Source: Cercozoa sp. M6MM
Taxonomy: Eukaryota > Endomyxa: Ascetosporea
Length of the DNA: 60,364 nt
Assembly (NCBI GenBank): GCA_040357565.1
Contig: JBDODJ010000067.1
Direction: 5' to 3' (one strand)
Within the stretch, counting starts at the first letter, position 1, and each line of letters starts with the position of its first letter. The position numbers and the translations under genes are program-made. Shown in pieces: positions 31,060-43,678 of the stretch. The notes beneath the pieces are model-generated. The model saw only the letters and a list, made by a program, of their open reading frames with translations, ran no database searches and was not told where the DNA came from.

Positions 31060-33542
31060 GAGAGTACCTCAACGGCCAGCTGGTACGTTCGAAACGTCAG
31101 CTGGATCGATGTCAATCTATTCCGGTGGTAGCAGGGAAAGGTAACAGGCCAAGAGGAAGAGGCAGCAGCAGACCGCCTACCTGGGCGCATCCTTCAGCAG
31201 TCCGCGTGCACCCGTGGAGTAATCTTCGCCCACGCGCAGTCGGTGCTTCCGCTGCAGTCGCGTTAGCACCTGCGAAAGAGGGTTGGGTAGGGTGGGGTAG
31301 GGCAGGGTAGGATAGGTTAGGGTAGGTTAGGGGAGGGTAGGGTAGGGTAGTTAGGGTAGGGTAGGGTAGGGTAGGACAGGGTATGGTAGGGTAGGGTAGA
31401 AATAGAGAGAAGGGTGGAAGGACACAAGTGAGGACCGACCTGATTGCGCGACATGCGCACGCCCGTGTCGGAAACAACTGCGATGACACGCGACACGAGT
31501 CGCACTGCGTTGGGCGAAACGCCGGCTTGGTTCCGATCGATACTGAACTGCGCGTGCTGCCACACCACATTGCGTCCCTTGGCCGAGTTCAGATCCACCT
31601 CCAGCACGTTGCTGTCGCGCTTGTGTCCCGGCTGTGTGTGTGTCGGGGGGGGGGGTGAAGGTGATACATGAGTAGGAGGGGTAGTGCAGTACCGGTAAGG
31701 CAGGTCGGTTGCCGTAGTAACGTAGCGCACGCGTCGCCTTTTCGATCGAGCCGGGTGCCAGTTTCGTCTCCTAGCAAGAGCGATACAGGAGTCAAATGCA
31801 GGGGGGGGGGGGGGGTAAGATAGTAAGATAGGGAGGGTAAGTAGAGGGGGATAAGAGGGGGGGGGGTTAATTGAAGACAGTAAAGGTCTACCCGATGACG
31901 CGGACGCGGACTGCGCGAGCGACTGCGACTGCGTCGGCGGTGTCGATGTCGCGGACTACGCGAGCGCTGTCGTCCGCGCGGACGCTGCTGCGAGGTGACC
32001 TGCGAGGCAGAGACCTGTGAGGCAGTGACCTGCGAGGTGACCGGAGTGGCCACAGGCACAGCGCCACTGACAGCCGGCAGACCGACGGCTACTGCAGGAG
32101 TGGCTACAGCTGAGGTGGCTACAGCTGGAGTGGCTACAGCTGAGGTGGCTACAGCTGCAGCGGTGGTGGCTACAGGAACGACATGCGCCACTGTGTCAGG
32201 CATGGTCGGAACAGCATAGGCCGACAGGAAGGTGTCGCCTTCGCCTGAACGCGTGTGCTGATACAGCACAGGTAGGACAGTGTGCGAAGGAAGTACCTGC
32301 AGTCTTGGCCTTGACGTGCGCGGCAAAGATACCGGCATCGCCGGTGCCTTTCAGTTCCCTATAAGGCAGGAGGTAGGGGGGGGCTAAAAGATAAAGGAGA
32401 CTGATGAATACCCTCGGCGTTCGTCGCACAACTCCTGCAACTCGGCGCACGTGGTCACTGCCGCCAGTGGCTACACCGTCACACAAACACAGTCAATGTG
32501 GTCACTGTTGTGTTTTGTTTCGTAATACGAAAGGCAACGACGTCAGCAGATCAACAAAGGCGACGTCGCTGAACAGTCAGCATCTGTCAAAGCAACACAA
32601 CTTGCAGAACGAAGAAGAAAACGCACTTAGACACAAGAACGACGACTGTTGGCGTATCGATCGCTTCGAATAGTGCGGACTGGAGAAACGCTCATTGCAA
32701 TCAGAGCAAACTTCTGCAAGTCAAAAACACAACAAAACTGAACATACGCAGAATGCGATCAGAGCACGGCGCATTGCGGGTCCGTCTGGCGCCGTGATTC
32801 GTGCCACAGAGTCCTTTTGGCGGCGCGTTCAAGTAATTCGGAGACAAAGAAAGCTTTCAAGTCAGTCAAAGTACCGTGAATTCTTCGTTGCTGGTATCGC
32901 TCATTCGATCGTCGCTGCTGGAGTGCGCGGGCGAGTAGCCCGGCAGCGTCTCGTCTAGAGCAGCAGAGTTCCAACCGAAACAGCAGATTTTAGGGCAAGC
33001 ACTCACAACACACCTTGCTCCTTGTTTACAACCGACGTCCAATCGTCATCTTCTTCTTCCTCTTTCTCCGCTTCCTGTCCATCCGGGATAGCACACTAGG
33101 TAAAACGTGCACTTTCCGGTGAGTGGCCCAATACATTTGTGTCCAATACAGCAGTCGTCCAGTCTGTTTCCTCCTCGTTTTCACCTTCTTCCAACTCCTC
33201 TTCGTCCTCCTCGTCCTGTCGTAACACGATGGCATATTATATAGCTACATCAGTGCTTATCCGCATGTATAAATGTTGTCGGCGAAAGCTCTGTGGAACC
33301 TTCAAAATCTCGCGCAGGGTTTCTAGAATGTCCTCATTCGTCGTCTCACCTAACCCAGAGGTCACCGCAAACTCTGCTCTCTCGTCCTGCTCCAACACAA
33401 GTGAGCGCAAGTCAGAAGTCAATCCGCGCGGACCAGTCCACAAAACTAAAAATGCAACGACATGTAACATACGACTAAGCAGATAAGCCGCATCACTGAC
33501 AATGCGTATGAGCACGCGTACACGCTCTAGCACACTAGCCAA
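27635..33542 (-). CDS. Large unidentified protein: acidic, RS-rich and polyQ segments
   Basis: Many small in-phase exons, read right to left. The N-part is helical (VLERVRVLIRIVSDAAYLL..., DERAEFAVTSGLG), then two acidic exons that end alike (NEEETDWTTA and EEEDDDWTSVV). Next come DETLPGYSPAHSSS, VARITAPDGPAMRRALIAFC, ELQELCDERRG and LKGTGDAGIFAAHVKAKT. A tandem Val-Ala-Thr-Ser/Pro-Ala repeat and an SR tract (SRSPRHRHRRRSRSRSRS) follow. The large C-terminal half contains EVDLNSAKGRNVVWQHAQFS, RLQRKHRLRVGEDYSTGA, SIQLTFRTYQLAVEVLHDF, GFVIPWQ, LRRSPALDDFLLLCGD, GTFDAWCAILVFDK and KILHRFAGVFFLPNERAA. It ends in a polyQ run and FHANSRFGAPSGPRF, stop 27637-27635. RS and polyQ segments suggest a nuclear, RNA- or transcription-related role (inference only). 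The start codon is unresolved. It may be two genes. The assembly duplicates one exon (30557-30582) near the gap. Confidence 0.55.
29577..29716. repeat. G-rich (GGGATA/GTAGG)n intron array
   Basis: AGGGTAGGGGAGAGTAG and GGGATA units in tandem on the plus strand, that is CCCTAT/TACCC on the transcribed (minus-gene) sense strand, directly upstream of a 3' splice site of the minus-strand gene. Similar arrays lie at about 28263-28365, 29080-29230, 29990-30080 and 31277-31398 in the same gene. Confidence 0.8.
30411..30920. repeat. (CA)n arrays, 100-N gap (30620-30719) and duplicated 118-bp segment
   Basis: Two long CA arrays (about 30411-30500 and 30730-30802). The segment 30501-30618 reads base-for-base the same as 30803-30920, and a 100-N gap lies between them. 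The repeated segment includes a coding exon of the minus-strand gene. Confidence 0.85.
32093..32172. repeat. 15-bp coding tandem repeat (Val-Ala-Thr-x-Ala)
   Basis: GGTGGCTACAGCTGA/GGAG units repeat about five times. On the minus strand they encode VATSAVATPAVATSAVATPAV, immediately before the RS-rich tract. It is in frame and free of stops, so it is part of the protein. Confidence 0.75.
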
Positions 33543-33670
33543 GCGCGCGGATCAGCCCACGACACTGAGGCGGAGACACCATCATGAGCCGGACAAGGAG
33601 AATGGCGCGTGGGTCGCCACCTCAGACCCTCAGTCACAATTTGTGTTCTATTCACTGTTACAGCTGCTCC

Positions 33671-36104
<2,434 letters not shown>

Positions 36105-36120
36105 GTCGACCTGTCGCGGG

Positions 36121-36172
36121 AGTGACCAAAGGAGTCGACTTGCGTTGAAGTGACTAAAGGATTCGACTCGCG
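36121..36172. repeat. 24-bp imperfect direct repeat
   Basis: 36121-36144 and 36149-36172 differ at three positions (AGTGAC[C/T]AAAGGA[G/T]TCGACT[T/C]GCG). They lie just past the subtilisin stop codon, in its 3' UTR. Confidence 0.75.
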
Positions 36173-36426
36173 CGCCGATTGGCCGACAGTCGAAGTGTGC
36201 TTGTCTTGTGTTCGGACAGATGTTATTTCCTACAGCATGAGCTACTGTATCCGCGCGGAAACTAACCTACAACGGGAACCCACCCCTTTCGGGCTGGACC
36301 AGAAGTTCGTCGATCAGGTGCTTGCTTTGGCGGACGAAGAAGACGCACTCGAGCGCAGTGATGACGTACCTCTTTCCCCACAGAACAACAACATAATACG
36401 CCATTGCTATATCCATTGACACCCTC

Positions 36427-36636
36427 ATGTACACAGAATTCTCGCCACGCAGACGGCGTCGACTGAGACGCTTCATGCAGCAGGATCCCTACCTGGAGGA
36501 GGTCGCGATTCTTCAAGTACATGACAGATTCAATGCCGACCAGCAGCGACCTCGTCGGCGAGCTTCCGAGCAGGCATTTAACCGCCTTGCCGATGCACAA
36601 ATTGACGCTATAATAGAAGGGCAACAACACTTATAG
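36427..36636 (+). CDS. Possible small basic/charged protein (69 aa)
   Basis: ATG 36427: MYTEFSPRRRRRLRRFMQQ, then DPYLEEVAILQVHDRF, RPRRRASEQAF and DAQIDAIIEGQQHL, stop by 36636. The composition (Arg cluster plus amphipathic helices) looks like real protein. Just upstream a second open segment in another frame (FVDQVLALADEEDALERSDD, up to about 36366) could be an earlier exon, but I could not find a splice that keeps both frames. No family recognised. Confidence 0.35.
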   Translation: MYTEFSPRRRRRLRRFMQQDPYLEEVAILQVHDRFNADQQRPRRRASEQAFNRLADAQIDAIIEGQQHL

Positions 36637-36966
36637 TTTTACGTTCAAAAAGAACATTATTTAATCAAAATACAACAACAACACATCCAGAAATCTAGAC
36701 ACGTGGGTGCCTCGGGCGGAAAAACAAAAATAAACTCAAGTCCGAACAAATACTAGCTTCATTGACTACAATAACACCTAAACTAGTGTCACACACTACT
36801 GAACACGTTTAGCGGTTTAATCAAGGTACTTTGGGGCCCAAGCTGTGATCATTTCCTCCTGGCTCAAAAATTGGGCCGTCCGAAAGGGGTGGGTTCCCTG
36901 GTTAGTTACACTGCCTTTCGATCGAGGGATAATTACGACATGCATTACTCACAAAACCTTCAGTGG

Positions 36967-38816
36967 TCACTGAGTGGCACAAACGCGACCTGAGCCGTCG
37001 TTGTCGCCGCCAAGTTGGCTCAGTTGCTCCGCTGGCACCTGTACGGGGTAGGGGGAGGGGGGATAACAGGGGTCAAGAGGTGTCAGAGGGAGGGGTCAGG
37101 AAGGGGGAAACCTGCAGCGAGTGTGCCACGAGCAGGCAGAACACAGAGTCCGGATGCAGCATCTCCTCGACGTCCAAGTCGCCGTTTTCTGGGGAGGGAG
37201 GGAGTAAGGGAAGGGTAGAGGATAGAGGGGGAAGCTAGACGTATGCTACCAACGACGTGATTGAAGAACCAGATGACAAGGACATTGGTATCGTGATCGT
37301 AGTCACCGTTGCCTTCTTCCGGTCCGGGCAGTAACTCCTCCAATGTCACATTACTAAGCAAGGGTGATAAGGGTAAGATAGAGAGTAAGGGATAGAGAGT
37401 AAGGGATAGAGATTAAGGGATAGAGAGTAAGGGATAGAGAGTAAGGGTGATAGAGAGTAAGGGTGATAGAGAGTAAGAGATGGGAGGAGGATGGGCAATA
37501 CCGATACAGCATAACGTCCGGGTGGTCCCATCGGTAGTCAAAGCGCTCACGTGGTCGGACGCGTGTGCCTTCGAGAGGAACCACAGCTGCCTTGGGCGGC
37601 AAGTTCGGCTTCAGCACGTCGAGTCCAAAGTGACGCCACTCGACCCATGCACGTCCTGAACCAGGCTGTTCGCGCAGCACTGTCTCCAGTCGGTTGCGCA
37701 GCTCCTTGGCGCCTGCCTTATGTTGACCCCTATCCCAATACCCCAACCCCCCAATACCCCTTACCCCAATACTTTAACCTCCCAATACCCCAACCCCCAG
37801 TACCCACATACCAGCAGGCAGAGCGCCAGCACGTGCAGAGAAAGTGATCTCGTTGCAGAAGGCGACAATCTTGGGCAGCGCCGGTGCCGTCGGATTGTTG
37901 TACACCGAGGCCACTCGCGAGTCGCCCGACCCAGCACCGATTGTGTCCTGGGAGATGAGCAGGCTCAGAGGGAGGAGAGTGAAGGGACAGCGGGATATAA
38001 AACCAGCATGGCAGGCGACACATCGCGTAGACAGAAGGTGTCGGCATCGAGCCAGACACCTCCGTACACCTGTAGCCAGGTCTGTCGAATCACATCGGAT
38101 CGCTGAGCCGGTAGCACTCGCAGCAGCGTCTGCCACAGCGACTCGGCGTACTCTGACGTCTCCTTAACTGAGGCACTCGGGTGCTCCTGCGTGTACTGCT
38201 CGCGCCAGTACTTTGTCAACACCTATCGGGGGAAGGGGTGGGGATAAGACATATGGAAGGCTAGGACGGTAGGAGGATAAGGTCGGGGGATAAGGTAGAG
38301 AGTAAAGCCTCAGGAACCGCATAGGCAGCGTCGCGATTGATGACCTGGAAGCGCTTGCCGTGGTGGAAGGAACACGTGCGCATCAGCAGCGGCATGTAGA
38401 CCGGCAGGTCGCCCTCCCAGTAGGTCCACACCGTGCGTTCCAGCACACTCGCTGGCCGCTGCATGTGCTGCTTCAGTCGACTGCGCACCAGTGGTTGCAG
38501 CTGCACAGACATTATACATATCTCTATACATATCTCTATACATATCTTTCTATATTTATACATTTATTTATTTGCGTAATTATTATTATCCATTTATTTA
38601 TTTATATCGTATACGAGACACCTCAGTCAGAGACAGCTTCTCCAACGCGAACGTCTCTTTGTCCACGACGGATTCGCTGAACACAACGAGCGGCGTCGGC
38701 GCGCACCGGTGTCCACTCAGCAGTACGGCCAGTACTGTTAAGAACACGGCGGCCAGCAGAGCACTCCAGGCCATGCGAGGACTGACGCGCGTCCTTCTGA
38801 TCCACTGCGGCGCCAT
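36967..38816 (-). CDS. Type II membrane glycosyltransferase, GT32-like (DXD)
   Basis: ATG 38816: short basic cytosolic tail, then a signal-anchor (MAWSALLAAVFLTVLAVLLSG), then a luminal domain. Motifs: RTVWTYWEGDLPVYMPLLMRTC (the P-K-x-I-H/W-Q-x-W start region of the sugar-binding GT32 fold) and SDVIRQTWLQVYGGVWLDADTFCLRDV, where D-A-D is the metal/nucleotide-sugar DXD motif of Gly_transf_sug enzymes. After these come AGSGDSRVASVYNN, ARAWVEWRHFG and a C-terminal PDVMLYR...GDYDHDTNVLVIWFFNHV. Exons are joined by short introns and the stop is TGA 36969-36967. Likely a Golgi mannosyl- or other hexosyltransferase. Donor and acceptor cannot be predicted. Most introns are C-rich on the coding strand, but the one at about 37725-37812 is G-rich instead. 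Confidence 0.85.
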
Positions 38817-39119
38817 CTCACCCTGCCTGTGATGCGCTCTGGCGTGGGCGCACAAACTGACGCTGAGCTAGTGTCCAGTAGAAACTACTGTACGTGGTGG
38901 TGCTTTTGAACGATTTTCAGACTACAATTACTTAAGGCTGCGTCTTCCAAACATCAAACGGAGAGTGCAGCACGTTACTGCTGTCCAAAGGCACTAAATA
39001 AGTGAAGTTTTTGAGGCATGTGCCTGCTTGTGGCTCTCTCATCCACAATCGAGTTTTGAACAGCGATCTGATTTTTGATTTTCGCGCGGACGGCAGAAGA
39101 AATACAAGAAAGGCGCAAC
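38817..39119. other. Divergent promoter region GT32/DAG lipase
   Basis: 303 bp between the two start codons. I see no obvious TATA box or repeats. Both genes serve membrane/lumenal functions, but no shared regulatory element is visible. Confidence 0.5.
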
Positions 39120-42100
39120 ATGGCGGACGCCGAGGTTTCTGAAATGCCAGAGTTCGATCAGGACACGGCGCTTACGATATTCGGTAGCTGACTCGCACAT
39201 TTGTGCGCATTGTGCTTTGCAGTTGTCCGAACTGAGTTTTTTAGTTTTGTCTTGTATTCCCCGACAGGCACGCGTTTCCTGTTGAGTCCAGCCGATGTCC
39301 TCGTGCCCGCCTGCTGTTCCGTTGTGGTGCACATTCCGCTGGTACTGTAGGCTGCTCCCACGAAAAGCGAATCTCTTGCAATTGCTACAGCTGAACTTGC
39401 ACGCTTTTGACCGAAAGGCTGAATTGACTTTACGATACAACGATTTTTTTGCTGTTCTTGCTTAGTTCGTGCTTTCGGCAAGTGCGCTCGCTTATGCAAC
39501 GGCAAACGACTCGTTTGGTACGGTTTCTGTGCGAAAACGGACCTATGCGAAGTCATGTTCAAGCTAGTGCAAAATAATTGCAGAGGACTGCGCGCACAGG
39601 CCGAAAACAGCGCTGTTGGTGTCGCTGGGTGCAATGGCAGCCATTCATTTGTGTCTGCTGCTGGTCGCGCTGCTGCTTGTTCGGTAGGATGTCTCTTCTG
39701 TGGGAATGATCTTGAGTTATACTGTGTGTTATCTTCGGGGTGCTTCTTGTAGACTATCGTTCACGGCCAAGCTGCACGCGCCGAATCGCCGCATCGCGCG
39801 AATGCTGCACCTGCGAACGCCGCTGCTTGTAAGTTCTGTTTTCTGTCCTTCCATTCTTTCGTCCTTTCCTCTTTCCTTTCTTTCTTCTTTCCCTCGTTCT
39901 TTTCCTCTTTCCTCGGAACAAGTTTTCTTTTGTTCGAGCAGTTTCTGGACGCTGGTGCAGTCGGCGCAGTGATTTACGGACTCTCTGTTGAGTGGTACGC
40001 CATCTTTTTGTCTTTGCAGAAGCGTTGCTTTGTGATGAAACGTGTCGGCAGGGCGTGCGTTAGTAAAGCGCGATTCGAAACTGCCGTGCTGATCCTGACG
40101 CTGGTGATTGATGGCATCACTCTGTTGGTGGCGCTGCTGTCCTTCTGCCTGCTGCGCGACAACACTGGTGTGTCTTCCTCTTCTTTCTATTCCTTCTTCT
40201 ATCCTTCTTCTGTCCTTTCTGATTCTTCTTTCTATTCCTTCTTCTATTCTGATTCTCCTTTCTTTTTTTCTTTCTCTTTTCTTTCTCTTTTTTCTTTTTT
40301 GTCTTCTGCTTTACCTTTCTCTTCCTCTTCTTTTATTCTGGCTATTTAGATGTATATATATACTCTTTGGATATCGACGCTAATATAAACTCTTCAGGTG
40401 CTGGCGATGCGGCGGCTGTGTTCCTGCGATGTCTGCGACGCGTGTTTCGGCGTCGCTCGGTGCAGATGCAGAACAGTAGGCTTGCCCCGTCAGATATATC
40501 ATATATATATATATATGTATATATGGTTGGACACAGGCATCATCGACACTGTGTCGCTCACTTTGGCCGGTCTGTCGGCTCGTCCCAGCGACGTTCTGGG
40601 TACACCAAGCGTTTTCGTTGAGAAACGCGGGTCTAGCAGTCGATAAAATGTGTGTGTACGTCGGTGTGTTTAGGTGCGTTGTTGCTGGTGCGAAGTATGC
40701 AGCTGCGCGACATGCGACAGGTACTGAAGCCCCCCTCCGCCCCTTCAAACCCTTACCCCCTTGCAGAATGAAAAAACGCTGCTGCTGTCGGATGAAAAAC
40801 GCGCCGAGAAACCGTCGGTGGCGGCCAAAAGTGCCGCCGTCAAAATCGACGTGACTGCGTCCATCGGTGTTCGCGCGAATGTCCGCGCGGATGCGCACGA
40901 ACCGCTCAATGTGCGCTACTACCTTCCTGAGGTACTTTTCCGTGCTTCGCCTGCCTCCTTTCCCTTTACCCTTCCCTTCGCAGGCAGTGACGGTGTGTGC
41001 GACACGCGACGCGACGTTGCGCGAAATCGCGCGGCGAAAGCAGCCGATTTTGCTGCGACACGATCGGCAACGACTGGCGCTGGCGAGAGTTTACCTCCCT
41101 TTTTACCCCCTCCCCTCTACCCCTTCATTATCCCATTTTACCCCTCCTTTACCCCTTCTTTACCATCTTTTTTATCCCCTTCCTTTCCCCTTCTTTACCT
41201 TTTCTTTATCCCCTTCTTTATCCCCTTCTTTATCCCTTCTTTATTCCTTCTTTACCCCCTTCTTTTTTCCTTTGTTCACCCCTTGTTTACTCCCTTGTTG
41301 ACCCCCTTCTTTTCCTTGGCCTTCAGGCACTGAGTCCATACGCGAATCGCGCAATTTATGGACTTGGACTCCACGTGTTCGAAAATATACTGTTCGGTGT
41401 GTTTCAAACTCCTATCCTACACTTTATACCCTCTCTGTCTCTCTCTCCAGGAGCGTGTCAGCAGTGCTGCTGGGGCTGTTGTGTCGCCTTTGAGAACAAC
41501 GTGACGTCGCGGCGGCACGGCAGCTGCAGTTGCATCGGCGCCAATCTGCGCGTGTTCTGTCACAAGGTGCGTTCTTACCCACTTTTACCCCCTTTACCTC
41601 CCTTTGTATCTTCCTCTCTACCCACCCGTTTCTGTTTAGGCGAACTTGCGACCAGACCAGCTTGTTTTGGCGCATTTTGGCAGCGATATTTGGGTATTGT
41701 GTTCTTTTTCCCCCCTCCCCCCTTTTACTTACCCCCCTGTAACAGGACGTGTCCTTCGCTGTGTGTGTGTGCGATGTTCTCGACACACGAGCACTCGTTG
41801 TAACGTTCAGAGGTAGTTTTACCTCTTATTACCCCCTTACCCCTTTACAACACCTTTATCCCTACGCCGGGCAGGTACTAACAACATCGGCGACGTGCTG
41901 ACGGATCTGCAGGCCGAAGAAACCATGCTGCCTGAGGAGGTAGTTCACCTTCTTTTGTTACCTTCCTTTGGCTCCTCTGTTTACCCGCCTTTTACCCTCC
42001 CCCTCTCCCGCAGGTGCAAGAGTACCTGCGAAACAGCGACGCGAATTTGCGTGAAATTTCCGAACGCGATTTTCTGACGCATGGCGGCATTCTGGCGGCG

Positions 42101-43626
42101 GCTAGGCAGGTGCTTTACCCCCTTGTACCCCTAACCCCCTTAATTGGTTGGTGTACAAATGGACTAGTGTTTGTTTTAATTAAAGGTGTTTTGTTTTAAT
42201 AAAGGTGTTTGTTTAAATTAAAGGTGCGTGCACGTGTTTTTGGGGACGAGCGCGTGCGTGAGGTTTTGTCGCGCGAGTCGGAATTGCCGATTCTGCTGAC
42301 TGGACACTCGGTAGAGTTTTACCCCCCCCCCCCCATGATACCCTCTTATCTCCTCCTACCTGGTAGTTGGGCGCTGGTGCATCGGCGTTGCTGGCGTTAA
42401 TTTTGCGCGCTTCGTCGGACTTTGAGAATCATCAGGTACGCTTGAGGGCTCGGAGGGGGTTAAAGAGGGGGTAAAGTGTGGATGTGTCTCGACAGGTGCA
42501 CGCCGTGTGTTTCGGCAGTCCGGCGGTGCTGTCGTCTGCGCTGACGCGAAGTGCCGCTGTGCGGTCGCTGGTCACTTCGGTGGTACTATACCTCCCATCC
42601 CCTCGCTCCTATCCCCGTTACCCCCCCCCCCCCGCAGGTGCACAGGGACGACATGATACCGCGAATGTCGCTTCATTCGATTCTCAAATTGAAGCGACAA
42701 ATGACGCTGGCGCTGCTGATTGCGCGGTACTTTTGTTTCCGCTTTAGCCCCCTCTTTGACCCCCTCTTTGACCCCCCTCTTTAACCCCCCCTTTGACCCC
42801 CCTTTAACCCCCCCCCCCCCCCAGGGAGCACGGACTGTCGCAGGCCGACGTGATTCGCGAGAGTCGTCGCGTGCGTCGCATCGGCACTCTGCGCCACGCG
42901 CGGCGTCGCTCCTTCAGTGGTACAGAGGTTATTGGGGTACAGGGCAAAGCGGTAGTGGAGTAAAGGTGCACACACACTCAGAGCGAGCATCGCCGCTGGA
43001 CGAACTGATTGCCGACCGCCGCGCGGACGAGGCCGAAACCGAGACGGAGACGGGTCTGACGGGTGAGACTGGTAGTTCTGGCCTGACTGGGCAGGGTCAG
43101 ATGCCGCTGTGTCCGCCCGGATGCACCTATTTGCTGCTGACCGCCAAGTTGTGGAACAGGGTAGCTTTTACACCCCTACCCTTACCTCCCTACCCCTACC
43201 TCCCTACCCGTGCCCCTGCCTTTACCCTTTCCTCCCAGCGCAAGACGGAAAAGCAGCATTTGGTGATGCGCGCTGCTCCTGAGTGTTTCTCGGAGATTCT
43301 CGTCACCAGCAAGATGTTCGCACACCACATGCCCAATCGTACCCCTCCTATTTTCTTACCTCCTCCCCGTTATCCCTCCTCCCCGTTAACCCTCCTCCCC
43401 ACGTGCAGGCTACGCGCAGGTTATGGAGGAACTGTCGCTGCAGCAGCCGGCAATGTTCGACGCCGACAACAACGGCAACAACAACAACGACATTTCGGAG
43501 AATCGCGACGCGTCGAACTCGCTGCCGTCGGCGTCGTCTGGCCGTGACCATCCGCGCGGACGCGGCGCCTCTGAGCTGAACTCCGTGTCGCGCGAGATTG
43601 ACGTTGACCTCGAATTTGTCGCTTAG
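39120..43626 (+). CDS. sn1-specific diacylglycerol lipase (DAGL family)
   Basis: Integral membrane lipase that hydrolyses diacylglycerol at sn1, releasing 2-monoacylglycerol. ATG 39120 (MADAEVSEMPEFDQD), then four hydrophobic helices spread over exons to ~40170 (LVPACCSVVVHIPLV; AAIHLCLLLVALLLV; DAGAVGAVIYGLSVEW; AVLILTLVIDGITLLVALLSFCLL). After a basic cytosolic segment come the DAGL pre-lipase features (ALSPYANRAIYGLG, a Cys cluster with CCVAFENN and CSCIGANL) and the lipase-3 core: ALVVTFRGTNNIGDVLTDLQAEE, LTHGGILAAARQV, PILLTGHSLGAGASALLALIL (nucleophile Ser in GHSLG), VHAVCFGSPAVLS, and VTSVVVHRDDMIPRMSL (acid Asp). An acidic Glu/Thr insertion precedes LCPPGCTYLLLTAK and CFSEILVTSKMFAHHMP. 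The PPG-R-x-x-H position holds Leu, not His. The C-tail is Asn/Ser-rich, stop 43624-43626. More than 15 introns, mostly TACCCC/TTTACCCC runs. Confidence 0.9.
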
Positions 43627-43678
43627 TTGCTAGCGGCTGAATCTGAATGTAAATTTAGACTCGAATATTCCCTAATAT

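Larger units (their letters stand above)
36105..36966. other. Intergenic downstream of subtilisin
   Basis: Starts with a two-copy 24-bp direct repeat and holds two plus-strand open segments (one called separately). Positions 36650-36966 show nothing beyond AT-rich sequence. The minus-strand GT gene ends at 36967. Confidence 0.45.

Noticed and set aside
32759..32974. Histone-fold-like segment (FFVSELLERAAKRTLWHES) on the minus strand
   Set aside because: It looked like the end of a CHRAC/CENP-type histone fold, but the frame ends at once in a stop, and splicing across it (donor after EEFT, acceptor at the GACTCTG exon) gives a better reading as part of the RS/polyQ gene.
40160..41330. Phe/Leu/Pro-rich frames such as FIPSLSLL or PSLPPSFF in DAG lipase
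   Set aside because: They are retained-intron readings of CTTT/TACCCC introns. The lipase exons lie between them.
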